Assembly: GCF_004116455.1 (NCBI RefSeq)
Contig: NZ_PDJU01000011.1
Coordinates: forward strand, 1-64,000
Source: Arcobacter sp. F155
Lineage (GTDB): Bacteria; Campylobacterota; Campylobacteria; Campylobacterales; Arcobacteraceae
Direction: 5' to 3'
DNA: 64,000 bases
Below the pieces are notes generated by a model. It did not search any database. It was not told the origin of the DNA and saw nothing but the letters and a program-made list of their open reading frames with translations. Each line of letters opens with the position of its first letter. Position 1 is the first letter of the stretch. The translations under genes and the position numbers were made by a program. Below are positions 37,288-45,508 of this stretch, one piece after another.

Positions 37288-38506
37288 ATGTTATAAAATC
37301 CTTATAATCTTTTCTAAAAAATTTCCAATTTATTGGTAGAAGTTTAACTATTGCATCTTTTTTTAAAGATGAGATATCTTCACTAAGTGCTATCATACAG
37401 TTACTTCTACTTAAGGTAGATACCATTCCTGGAAGTCTTTTGTCTTCTGGAAAGAAATACTCTCCATCAAATAAACCTGGAATTATAGTAATTCTTCCTT
37501 TTTTATTTTTTAAATCAGTTCCTAATTTTGCATTTATTGTTCCATGAAAAATTGAATTAGAACCTAAAAGTTTTTGAAGTAGAACTTTTCCAAAAACTTC
37601 AAAAATTAAAGCTGAAGCAAGAGGATTACCTGGTAAATTTAAAATAAAGGTATTTTCTATTTTTCCAAAAATAGTTGGCTTACCTGGTTTTATTTCAATA
37701 CCTCTAAAAATTTGTTTAAAATCTAAACTTAAAAATGCCTCGTTTGTAAAGTCAGCATCTCCAACAGAAACTCCCCCAGAAGTAACAATTAAATCAGCAT
37801 CAAGTGAGTTTTTTATTAGCTCTTGTAATGATTCAATTGAGTCCCTTGCTTGACCTATAAAAGTTACATCACAATTAAACTCTTTGCATCTTGTTAAAAG
37901 AGTAGGGGTATTTGAGTTATAAATTTGATGGTCTTCTATTTTTTCATAGTGAAGTTTTAACTCTTCACCACTTGCAAAAACAACTACCTTTGGTTTTTTA
38001 TAAACATTTATGTATGAAATACCCTGAGAACTAAGTAGTGTAATATCAGCAAAATTTATTTCATCACCTTTACTTAATACTTTATCATCAATATTTACAT
38101 CTTCACCTACAAATCGTATATGAGAGTATTCTTTTAAAGTTTTATCATTTATTAGAACATTTCCATTATCTAAAACTGTGCAATTCTCTTTTGGTGCTAT
38201 AACATTTACATCATCAGGAACAACTGCTCCTGTCATGATTTTTATGCAAGTTGCTTCTTTAAGAGTGATATCTTTATTATCACCTGCAAAAACTGTATCG
38301 ATTATATTTAGTTCTTTATTTATATCTTCAAATCTAAAGCCATAACCATCCATAGCAGAGTTGTTAAATCTTGGAAGTGCCAACTTCGCATTTATGTCTT
38401 GGGCACAAATTCTATTTATAGATTCTTCTATTGGGATGATTTCAAATTTAGGATTTACTATTAATTCTGAGATTGTTTTTAATGCATTATCTACGCTTAA
38501 TGCCAT
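37280..38506 (-). CDS. moeA: Molybdopterin molybdenumtransferase
   Basis: This 408-aa enzyme inserts molybdate into adenylylated molybdopterin. N-terminal VDNALKTISELI and LPRFNNSAMDGYGF, the MoCF domain VTSGGVSVGDADFTNEAF, and GIEIKPGKPTIFG...NLPGNPLASALIFEVF are diagnostic. It heads the moeA-queC-queD-queE transcript. Coupling molybdenum cofactor and queuosine genes has no obvious metabolic reason and is probably compact gene packing. Confidence 0.95.
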   Translation of the reverse strand: MALSVDNALKTISELIVNPKFEIIPIEESINRICAQDINAKLALPRFNNSAMDGYGFRFEDINKELNIIDTVFAGDNKDITLKEATCIKIMTGAVVPDDVNVIAPKENCTVLDNGNVLINDKTLKEYSHIRFVGEDVNIDDKVLSKGDEINFADITLLSSQGISYINVYKKPKVVVFASGEELKLHYEKIEDHQIYNSNTPTLLTRCKEFNCDVTFIGQARDSIESLQELIKNSLDADLIVTSGGVSVGDADFTNEAFLSLDFKQIFRGIEIKPGKPTIFGKIENTFILNLPGNPLASALIFEVFGKVLLQKLLGSNSIFHGTINAKLGTDLKNKKGRITIIPGLFDGEYFFPEDKRLPGMVSTLSRSNCMIALSEDISSLKKDAIVKLLPINWKFFRKDYKDFITYE

Positions 38507-38544
38507 GGAGATCCTTTTTTACTAATACCTTATGACAATTAAGC

Positions 38545-38550
38545 TATAAT
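38545..38550 (+). promoter_or_regulatory. -10 box for the 134-aa membrane protein gene
   Basis: TATAAT lies 29 bp before the ATG in the divergent gap with moeA. Confidence 0.5.
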
Positions 38551-38578
38551 ACCCAAATTTTTTAAAAGTGAGTTTAAC

Positions 38579-38983
38579 ATGGAATTAATGAGTGATGCCG
38601 TAGTCACACACGTATTTGCAGTATATTTCTTTTTAGCGGTTATGCTATTTAATTTATATTCAGTAACAACTACAAAAGAGTTTTTACCTTTAGCAAAAAG
38701 ATTAAAGTTTATGACTCCTTTATATCATCTTACAAATGCTATTGTTATGTATACAGGTGCAATTGTATCTGCTTATGCACAACATTTTTCTTTTACTGTT
38801 GTAATTATGATTGCAGCAGCAATATTTTTATTAGTGATTGAGATTAAAAGATATAAAAAGATGAGAGTTATTAAGACAACTGATATTCAATTACAAGAAG
38901 AGTTTAAAGTATATGCAAAGAAAATATATACAATTGAAATAGCAGTTTTAGTTTCTGTTTATATGATTTCAAAGATATTTTAA
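38579..38983 (+). CDS. Conserved four-helix integral membrane protein, unknown function
   Basis: This 134-aa protein has hydrophobic segments at about 9-29, 44-66, 69-86 and 115-132, consistent with four membrane helices. It has a conserved-looking His in VVTHVFAVYFF and another in PLYHLTNAIVMY. I recognise it only as a Campylobacterota-type hypothetical membrane protein. The paired membrane His could bind haem or metal, but that is speculation. Its stop directly abuts the ATG of rsmE, so the two are co-transcribed. Confidence 0.75.
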   Translation: MELMSDAVVTHVFAVYFFLAVMLFNLYSVTTTKEFLPLAKRLKFMTPLYHLTNAIVMYTGAIVSAYAQHFSFTVVIMIAAAIFLLVIEIKRYKKMRVIKTTDIQLQEEFKVYAKKIYTIEIAVLVSVYMISKIF

Positions 38984-39655
38984 ATGCAGTTTACTTATCA
39001 CCAAGAAGCTTCACAAGAGTTTTTAACTGTTGATAATGAAACTTATAAGTATTTATTTAAAGCTAGACGTCATAAAATTGAAGATGAAATATACTTTAGA
39101 AATTTAGATGATAAAAATATCTACCTTTATAAAGTTATTGAAATCAGTAGAAAAGATGCAAGACTACAACTTGTATCTTTTGAAGAAAGAATTGTAGAAA
39201 ATGATAAAAAGCTACACCTTGCTTGGTGTGTTGTTGATCCTAAGACAGTTGAAAAGAATATTGCTTCATTAAATGAATTAGGACTAGAAAAAATTACATT
39301 TATATATTGTGAGTATTCACAAAAAAACTTCAAGTTAAACCTTGAAAAATTAGAAAAAATACTACTTAACTCTTCTTCTCAATGTGGAAGAAGTTCTATC
39401 ATAAAATTAGAAATTTGTAAATCTTTAGATGAGTTTTTATCAGTAAATAAAAATGTTTATCTTTTAGATTTTTCAAAGCAGAATATAGAGACTAAAAAAG
39501 ATGAAATAGAAACTTTATTATTAGGTTGTGAAGGTGGTTTTTCAGAAACAGAAAGAGAAACTTTTGATACTGATAAAATAGTTGGGTTTAATTCAAATTT
39601 GATTTTAAGAAGTGAAACAGCTGCAATAAGCGCAGTTTCTAAGATTATTATATAA
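38984..39655 (+). CDS. rsmE: 16S rRNA (uracil-1498-N3)-methyltransferase
   Basis: This 223-aa SPOUT-class enzyme has the SAM-binding knot signatures LLGCEGGFSETERE and NLILRSETAAISAVS near the C-terminus, with N-terminal KYLFKARRHKIEDEI as in the PUA-like domain. It methylates U1498 of 16S rRNA. It is slightly shorter than the E. coli enzyme (243 aa). Confidence 0.92.
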   Translation: MQFTYHQEASQEFLTVDNETYKYLFKARRHKIEDEIYFRNLDDKNIYLYKVIEISRKDARLQLVSFEERIVENDKKLHLAWCVVDPKTVEKNIASLNELGLEKITFIYCEYSQKNFKLNLEKLEKILLNSSSQCGRSSIIKLEICKSLDEFLSVNKNVYLLDFSKQNIETKKDEIETLLLGCEGGFSETERETFDTDKIVGFNSNLILRSETAAISAVSKIII

Positions 39656-39665
39656 GTTTAATAAA

Positions 39666-39689
39666 AAGATAAACTTTAAAGTTTATCTT
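39666..39689. terminator. Bidirectional terminator after rsmE
   Basis: A perfect 24-bp palindrome, AAGATAAACTTT followed by AAAGTTTATCTT, lies between convergent rsmE and the cytochrome gene. The effective loop is formed by the central A/T bases. Confidence 0.7.
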
Positions 39690-39700
39690 CTTATTTTAAA

Positions 39701-40096
39701 TTACCAAGATCTAACAATTGAGTGACATCTAGCACATGCATTCATCATATCTGAATATGCATTAGCTGCATCGATGTATGCATTATTTTCTAGATTTAAT
39801 TCTAAAACGTTAGCATCAAGTTTAATTCTTTGTGCTGCATTTTCTGCAATGTTTACCATATGTTTTTTATTCTCTGGTAAATATTGAGCAATTACTTTTT
39901 TGTCAGAAAATAGTTCATTACCTTTTCTAACTTTTGCTGTACCACTTTTAATTAGTTCTACAGAGTTATTTAAAAAACCTTTTTGAATCTCACTCATACC
40001 TTGTTCCATGATATTCATTGATTTTTGCATAACGTCTTGAGCAGAAGAAATACTTACTGTAAGTGCTACTGCTGCTAAAATTTTTAATAATTTCAT
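39701..40096 (-). CDS. Class II-like cytochrome c (cytochrome c' type)
   Basis: This 131-aa protein has a signal peptide cleaved near residue 20 (ISSAQ). The mature part is entirely helical, and the haem motif CARCHS (C121, C124, H125) is almost at the C-terminus, the hallmark of four-helix-bundle class II cytochromes. It lies 42 bp after petC on the same strand, so it may be an electron carrier or a gas-sensing cytochrome linked to the bc1 complex. Its start has SD GGGAGAGG. Confidence 0.8.
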   Translation of the reverse strand: MKLLKILAAVALTVSISSAQDVMQKSMNIMEQGMSEIQKGFLNNSVELIKSGTAKVRKGNELFSDKKVIAQYLPENKKHMVNIAENAAQRIKLDANVLELNLENNAYIDAANAYSDMMNACARCHSIVRSW

Positions 40097-40130
40097 TATA
40101 AGCCTCTCCCTATGAGTTTATTATAAGAGA

Positions 40131-40151
40131 AGAAGTTCTTAGTGAACTTCT
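40131..40151 (-). terminator. Hairpin across the petC stop
   Basis: AGAAGTTC-TTAGT-GAACTTCT includes the petC stop codon. With no clear T tail it is a weak terminator at best, or an mRNA-stabilising hairpin between petC and the cytochrome gene. Confidence 0.5.
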
Positions 40152-41023
40152 CTCCATTTACTTGCTTTCCATAACCAAGCGAAAATCGCGAAAATAACTA
40201 AATAGATTAAGAATTTAGGACCTAAAGCTTCTCTTTCAGCTTTTTTAGAATCACCAACTTCTTCCATATATTTAATAGCTTGCGTTTCTGCTTCTTCAGT
40301 TAAACCAACTCTAGGCATAGCTGTACCCTCTAAGTGTTTTTGAGGATCATTAACAAAAGTATGTAAGTAAGACTCACCTCTTGATCTAATGTATTGTGAT
40401 AAATCTGGAGGAAGTTTACCCATATATGCTTTGATATTTTCATCTGGAGTTTTAGCAGCCATAGAACCACCTTTCATATCTCCATATTTAATACCGTGAC
40501 ATCTTTGACAAGCATCTACGAATACTTCTTTGTTAGTCATTTCAGCAGGAGCAATAGATTGTAAATATGCTACCATATCAGCAATCTCTTGTGGTTGCAT
40601 CCAACCATAACCTGGCATTGGATGAACTCTTCCATCTTGGAATTTGTGACCAACTTTAGAAGCTTTTACAGGATCTTTAATAAACGCAGCTAAATAATCA
40701 GCATTGTAAATTTTACCTGCAGTAGATAAATCTGGTGGAACAACACCATAAGCTGCAGCAGCGCTAGCGTTATCCATTAATTGAGGGAAACCTTCTTTCT
40801 CAATAGAGTGACAAGCAGTACAGTTAGCTTGAACTAATGCTGCACCATTTTGAGCGTTTCCACTTAAAGCTTTAACATCTTTAACATCTTCTTGTACATC
40901 AGTGAATTTATAATCAGCTGGATCTACATGTGGATGCATCTGAGAGTGAGCAAATGGCTCAACACCCCAGTAAGTAACAAGAGTAAATGCTACTACAACT
41001 GCTAAAATTTTTAATTCTCTCAT
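40139..41023 (-). CDS. petC: Ubiquinol-cytochrome c reductase, di-haem cytochrome c subunit
   Basis: This 294-aa subunit has N-terminal (about 5-20) and C-terminal (about 272-288) membrane helices. It carries two haem motifs, CTACHS (C68, C71, H72) and CQRCHG (C172, C175, H176), each within a cytochrome c fold. This is the Campylobacterota-type c1 replacement with two c-type domains. It passes electrons from the Rieske protein to periplasmic cytochromes. Its ATG overlaps the petB stop by one base. Confidence 0.92.
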   Translation of the reverse strand: MRELKILAVVVAFTLVTYWGVEPFAHSQMHPHVDPADYKFTDVQEDVKDVKALSGNAQNGAALVQANCTACHSIEKEGFPQLMDNASAAAAYGVVPPDLSTAGKIYNADYLAAFIKDPVKASKVGHKFQDGRVHPMPGYGWMQPQEIADMVAYLQSIAPAEMTNKEVFVDACQRCHGIKYGDMKGGSMAAKTPDENIKAYMGKLPPDLSQYIRSRGESYLHTFVNDPQKHLEGTAMPRVGLTEEAETQAIKYMEEVGDSKKAEREALGPKFLIYLVIFAIFAWLWKASKWREVH

Positions 41024-42270
41024 TATGCACCTCTCTTTTTAGCATCTGATTTCGTAACAAATGGTAATGCTACAAATAATAAAATAAATACTGAAGCTGA
41101 AGCGAATCCAACCCAAGCATTAATACCTGTTGGAGGTAATTTACCATAAACAGTTAATACAATTAAGTCAACCATTAAAATCCAGAACCATACTCTAAAT
41201 CCAGGTCTTTTATGTGCTGGTAAAATTGCAGGATCTCTGTCTAACCATGGTAATACTAAGAAAATAACATTTGCAAATCCAAATGCTGCTAAACCAATAT
41301 CAAATGCTTTAATAGGACCAACATCAAAGAAGAAACCTCTTAATACTTCATATGACCATAAGAAATACCACTCTGGGTAAATGTGCGCTGGAGTTACCAT
41401 TGCATCTGCTGGGTCGAAGTTAACTGGGTCCATAGCAAAGTTATAGTGGAAGAACACTAAGTAGAAATAGAAAATTAAGAAAATACCTAAAATAGCAAAG
41501 TCTTTAGAAATAAATACTGGCCAGAAAGGAATAACTTTAGATTCTTTTTTGTTTCCAGATAGATATTTTTCAGCTTCCGCATCATAATCGATATCTGCAC
41601 CCTCTTGATTATTAACGTGAGGAATTCTTAATGTATAGAAGTGTAATCCAATAACACCCATAATTACGATAGGTAATAAGAATACGTGTAACATGAAGAA
41701 TCTAGTTAATGTAGCATCAGCAACGTTGAAGTCACCTCTGATCCATACAACTAAAGCATCACCAATAACTGGAACACCACCAAATAAGTTAGTAATAACC
41801 ATTGCAGCCCAGTAAGACATTTGTCCCCATGGTAACATATATCCAGAGAATCCAGCAGCTGAGAATGTCATAAATAATAACATACCAGAAATCCAAATCA
41901 TCTCTCTACCTTGCTTATAAGAACCATAGTAGATTCCAGTAAACATGTGAATATAGATAATTAAGAATACAACCGAAGCTGCAACACCATGCATATGTCT
42001 AAATAACCAACCATAAGCAACTTCTTGCATGATTGTATAGTTTACAGAGTCAAATGCTAATGCAACATCTGGCTTGTAGTACATCATTAAGAATAGACCA
42101 GAAATAACTAAGATTTTAAATGTTACTGCTAAAAGAACACCCATTGCCCATAAGAAGTTAATATCTTTTGGAATCCAGTACTCAGTCATTAAAACTTTAG
42201 TTAATGCTGTAGTATTAAGTCTTTGGTCTAACCACTCACCTACAGAGTTAGCTTTTTCAAATTTTGCCAT
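41023..42270 (-). CDS. petB: Ubiquinol-cytochrome c reductase, cytochrome b subunit
   Basis: This 415-aa polytopic protein holds the two b haems. Conserved blocks are YGWLFRHMHGVAASVVFLIIYIHMF and GYMLPWGQMSYWAAMVITNLF, and the quinol-site PEWYFLWSYEVLR (PEWY). A charged cytoplasmic insertion (DIDYDAEAEKYLSGNKKES) lies around residues 226-245. It is 10 bp downstream of petA. Confidence 0.96.
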   Translation of the reverse strand: MAKFEKANSVGEWLDQRLNTTALTKVLMTEYWIPKDINFLWAMGVLLAVTFKILVISGLFLMMYYKPDVALAFDSVNYTIMQEVAYGWLFRHMHGVAASVVFLIIYIHMFTGIYYGSYKQGREMIWISGMLLFMTFSAAGFSGYMLPWGQMSYWAAMVITNLFGGVPVIGDALVVWIRGDFNVADATLTRFFMLHVFLLPIVIMGVIGLHFYTLRIPHVNNQEGADIDYDAEAEKYLSGNKKESKVIPFWPVFISKDFAILGIFLIFYFYLVFFHYNFAMDPVNFDPADAMVTPAHIYPEWYFLWSYEVLRGFFFDVGPIKAFDIGLAAFGFANVIFLVLPWLDRDPAILPAHKRPGFRVWFWILMVDLIVLTVYGKLPPTGINAWVGFASASVFILLFVALPFVTKSDAKKRGA

Positions 42271-42280
42271 AAACTACTCC

Positions 42281-42784
42281 TTATGCCGTTGCCATCGCAG
42301 CAGCGATTTTTTTGTATTCAGGTCCTTCTTCACCAAGAACAATCTGAGAACCTTGAACAGCGAATGGAGGTAAATCAAGAGGTCTTGGAGGAGGTCCAAA
42401 AGTTTGTTTACCACTTGCATTAAACTCACCACCGTGACATGCACATTTCCATTGTGTTTTCTTCCATGCTGGAATACAACCTAAGTGAGTACAAAGACCA
42501 ATAGCAACAGTGTATCTATCTTCACCGATGATTAAATCTCTATCTGACTTTTCCATATCTGCAGTTTTCTTAAGAACAAAAATTGGTTTACCTCTCCACA
42601 TAACAGTGATCGGTTCACCAGCTTTTAGTCCGTTAAGCTCAACATTCGTAAATCCGCTAGCTAATACACTTGGTAATGGATCCCACACTTGTTTCATACC
42701 AACAAGTGCAGCAGCTCCACCAACTGCCGCAACAGCTGCAAATGAATAACCTAGAAAATCCCGTCTATTTGTATCGTTAGACAT
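42281..42784 (-). CDS. petA: Ubiquinol-cytochrome c reductase, Rieske iron-sulfur subunit
   Basis: This 167-aa protein has a twin-arginine signal (NRRDFLGYSFAAVAAVGGAA) that also acts as membrane anchor. The 2Fe-2S boxes are CTHLGC (C98, H100, C103) and CACHGG (C114, C116, H117). By analogy C98, H100, C114 and H117 bind the cluster, and C103-C116 form the disulfide. Box II has Ala and Gly where many Rieske proteins have Pro and Ser (CPCHGS). It heads the petABC-cytochrome operon. Confidence 0.95.
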   Translation of the reverse strand: MSNDTNRRDFLGYSFAAVAAVGGAAALVGMKQVWDPLPSVLASGFTNVELNGLKAGEPITVMWRGKPIFVLKKTADMEKSDRDLIIGEDRYTVAIGLCTHLGCIPAWKKTQWKCACHGGEFNASGKQTFGPPPRPLDLPPFAVQGSQIVLGEEGPEYKKIAAAMATA

Positions 42785-42816
42785 TTAGCTTCCTTATTTT
42801 AAAATTAAATCTATAC

Positions 42817-42822
42817 ATTATA
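42817..42822 (-). promoter_or_regulatory. -10 box for petA
   Basis: TATAAT on the minus strand 33 bp before the petA start. Confidence 0.5.
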
Positions 42823-42880
42823 TAGTTAATTTTCTTAAAAAATTATGATTGAGGTCAAAAAAAGCCGATTTATTGAGAGA

Positions 42881-42899
42881 TGTGTAGTTAATCTACACA
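42881..42899. promoter_or_regulatory. Inverted repeat between thrC and petA
   Basis: TGTGTAG-TTAAT-CTACACA lies about 60 bp upstream of the petA -10 box and after the thrC stop. There is no T tail, so an operator for the bc1 operon is as likely as a thrC terminator. Confidence 0.45.
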
Positions 42900-42932
42900 G
42901 TAGATTTATAAGGTAAACTTATTAAAGACATT

Positions 42933-44411
42933 TTAGTCTCTAATAAATTTTACGATTTCCTCTTCTATTTTTTCTTTTTCGATGATAATATTATGGTTTA
43001 TTTTCGATCCAAAAAGTGAAGAAATTGATTGTGGTAAGTTTGCGTTAAATTTAGATGAAATCTCTTCTAATGCTTCTTTATCCGCATAAGTTTTGCTATC
43101 TTCATTTAAAGCATTTAATACTGTTGGAGAGAATTTTGTCCATTCAGCAGTTGAATAAATTACTGTTTTTAGTTTCTCTTCTCTTAAATTCTCATATGCT
43201 TTTATACAAGTTGCAGTATGTGGGTCCATTAAATATCCATCATCTAAATATGATTTGATAATTTTTGCTCCATATGCATCATCAGAGTTTATAGCTGAGA
43301 ACTCTTCTTGTAAAAGTTTTGTTTCATCTTCTGTTAGTGTAAAGATGTTATCTTTATTTAGATTATCAAATAACTCTTTTGTTCTTTTTGCACCAAATAG
43401 TGAGAACATAACTCTTTCGATATTTGAAGATTTTAAAATATCCATTGCAGGAGATTTTGTAAGAATAAGCTCTTTATCTCTGATATCATAAATACCAGTA
43501 TTAATCCACTCAGTTAAAATATTGTTTTCATTTGAAGCTACTAAAAGTTTTTGAATTGGAACACCCATATGTTTTGCATAGAATCCACCAAGTACATTTC
43601 CAAAGTTTCCAGATGGAACAACTAAATAGATTTTTTCTCCAAATTTAATTTCATCTTGTTTAAGAAGTTGAATATATGACCAGAAGTGATAGATAATTTG
43701 GAAAATAATTCTTCCAAAGTTTACTGAGTTTGCAGCACTTAGTTTAATGCCATCATTTTCTAACTCATCTTTAAATGATTGAGAACTAAGAAGATTTTTT
43801 AATGCATTTTGTGCATCATCAAAATTTCCTTTGATACCAATAATTTTTTGGTTGTGACCATCTTCACATACCATTTGAAGTCTTTGTACATCTGATGTTC
43901 CACCATCTGGATACATACAAGCGATTTGAATATTCTCTTTATTTTTAAATGTATTTAATGCAGCTGGCCCAGTATCACCAGATGTAGCAGCTAAAATTAA
44001 ATATTTTTCATCTCTTTTTTTAGCAATTGAAGAAAGAATAGAACCAAAAGGTTGTAAAGCCATATCTTTGAAAGCTCTTGTTGGTCCATGGTATTGTTCA
44101 TGTACAAATAAGTCATCTTTTACTTTTACTACTGGACAAGGGTTTGATGCATCATCAAAGTTATCATAAAGGTCAAGAGCTTTTTTGATTTCCTCTTCTT
44201 CAATATCAATTTCAAAAGCTTTTAAAATATCGTATGCAAGCTCTTTATATGAAGAATTAATATGGTTTTGTAAAAAGTTTTCTTCTAGTTGTGGTAATTC
44301 TTTAGGTACATATAATCCACCAAAAGATGCACTTGGACTTAAAATTGCATCTGAGAAGCTAACTTCTTTTGGATTTATACCGTCATTTCCTCTTGTTTCT
44401 ATAAAATTCAT
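42933..44411 (-). CDS. thrC: Threonine synthase
   Basis: This 492-aa PLP enzyme converts O-phosphohomoserine to threonine, following ThrB. The Lys of HGPTRAFKDMALQPFG binds PLP, and LAATSGDTGPAALNTF and VVPSGNFGNVLGGFYAK are phosphate-binding loops. It is of the long, E. coli-like class. Its leader holds competing hairpins like those before ispH. SD is AAGGAA. Confidence 0.96.
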   Translation of the reverse strand: MNFIETRGNDGINPKEVSFSDAILSPSASFGGLYVPKELPQLEENFLQNHINSSYKELAYDILKAFEIDIEEEEIKKALDLYDNFDDASNPCPVVKVKDDLFVHEQYHGPTRAFKDMALQPFGSILSSIAKKRDEKYLILAATSGDTGPAALNTFKNKENIQIACMYPDGGTSDVQRLQMVCEDGHNQKIIGIKGNFDDAQNALKNLLSSQSFKDELENDGIKLSAANSVNFGRIIFQIIYHFWSYIQLLKQDEIKFGEKIYLVVPSGNFGNVLGGFYAKHMGVPIQKLLVASNENNILTEWINTGIYDIRDKELILTKSPAMDILKSSNIERVMFSLFGAKRTKELFDNLNKDNIFTLTEDETKLLQEEFSAINSDDAYGAKIIKSYLDDGYLMDPHTATCIKAYENLREEKLKTVIYSTAEWTKFSPTVLNALNEDSKTYADKEALEEISSKFNANLPQSISSLFGSKINHNIIIEKEKIEEEIVKFIRD

Positions 44412-44422
44412 TATATTTCCTT

Positions 44423-44448
44423 AAAATTGTCCCAATTTTGAAGGGACC
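44423..44448 (-). promoter_or_regulatory. Competing-hairpin leader of thrC
   Basis: On the minus strand AAGGTCCCTTCAAAATTGGG can fold two ways: GTCCC with GGGAC (44429-44433 and 44443-44447), or AAAATT-GGGAC-AATTTT (44423-44439). The latter abuts the SD. The arrangement repeats the ispH leader. Confidence 0.55.
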
Positions 44449-44470
44449 TTTTATTTTATTTTTTAATTTC

Positions 44471-44500
44471 TTTTAGCGCTAAAAGTGAATTTTAGCTAAA
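44471..44500. promoter_or_regulatory. Two adjacent palindromes between argB and thrC
   Basis: TTTTAGCGCTAAAA (44471-44484) and TTTAGCTAAA (44491-44500) sit about 60-90 bp upstream of thrC. Two related palindromes within 30 bp suggest a repressor site. No known operator is recognised. Confidence 0.4.
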
Positions 44501-44516
44501 TAAACAAACTCTAAAG

Positions 44517-44532
44517 GAGTAACGAGTTACTC
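44517..44532 (-). terminator. Hairpin after argB
   Basis: GAGTAAC-GA-GTTACTC lies 6 bp past the argB stop. The T tail is weak, so it is only a probable terminator. Confidence 0.5.
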
Positions 44533-44537
44533 TTATT

Positions 44538-45440
44538 TTATTGTTCGTTTAATAATTTTTCCATATCTATGCCATTATTGGGATTGTCTTTCCTAAGAAA
44601 TTGTGTACCAATTCCATCACTAGTAAATAGTTCTAATAAAATTGAATGCTCAACTCTTCCATCAATAATGTGTGCTTTGTTTACACCGTTATAAATTGCA
44701 TCTACGCAAGAATCAACTTTAGGTATCATTCCACCTGCAATTGTTCCATCTGCTTTATACCCATCAACATCATCTTTATCAAGTGAGTTTAAAAGTTCAC
44801 CCTCTTTATTTAAAACTCCAACTGTATCAGTTAAAAATAGAACTTTTTGAGCTCCAATTGCTTGAGCTACTTTACTTGCTGCAACATCTGCATTGATGTT
44901 ATATCCAGGGTGATTTGGTTTTGCACTATCAGCAATAGGAGCAATAACAGGAATGAAACCTTCTTTAATAAGATTATTAATCATAGTTCCATTTACTTCT
45001 GTAATTACACCTGTATAACCAAATTTTCCATTCTCTTTTGGAGTAGCTTTGATAATAGCAGAGTCTTTTCCTGAAATACCAATAGCTTTAGCACCGTGAT
45101 GATTTAATAAAGAAGTGATATTTTTGTTGATTTCACCACTAAGTACCATTTCAACTACTCTCATAGTCTCTTCAGATGTAACTCTATGTCCGTCTACAAA
45201 CTCTGAGTGTATTTCTAATTTATCAAGAAGTTCAGAAATTCTTGCTCCACCACCATGTACAATTACTGGCTTAATTCCCACAAGAGAAAGAAGAACAATA
45301 TCTTCAGCAAATTTTTCTTTTAGTTCAGGACTTGTTTGTGCAGAACCACCATATTTAATAACAATAGTTTTTCCATAGAATTTTTTAATATGAGGTATCG
45401 CGTCAAGAAGGGTTTGTACCTTATGTTGTTTTTTTTGCAT
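44538..45440 (-). CDS. argB: Acetylglutamate kinase
   Basis: This 300-aa amino-acid kinase performs the second step of arginine synthesis. Motifs: TIVIKYGGSAQ (phosphate loop), IVLLSLVGIKPVIVHGGGARIS, GHRVTSEETMRVVEMVLSGEINK, FLTDTVGVLNKEGELL and IAGGMIPKVDSCVDAI. An extended N-terminal helix (about 1-20) is typical of the hexameric, arginine-inhibited type, so feedback control is likely. Confidence 0.96.
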   Translation of the reverse strand: MQKKQHKVQTLLDAIPHIKKFYGKTIVIKYGGSAQTSPELKEKFAEDIVLLSLVGIKPVIVHGGGARISELLDKLEIHSEFVDGHRVTSEETMRVVEMVLSGEINKNITSLLNHHGAKAIGISGKDSAIIKATPKENGKFGYTGVITEVNGTMINNLIKEGFIPVIAPIADSAKPNHPGYNINADVAASKVAQAIGAQKVLFLTDTVGVLNKEGELLNSLDKDDVDGYKADGTIAGGMIPKVDSCVDAIYNGVNKAHIIDGRVEHSILLELFTSDGIGTQFLRKDNPNNGIDMEKLLNEQ

Positions 45441-45508
45441 AGAAGTTCCCTAAGATTATTATTTTTAAGGCAAATATTTTACCTAAAATAATCTTAAGGT
45501 TTTAATTT

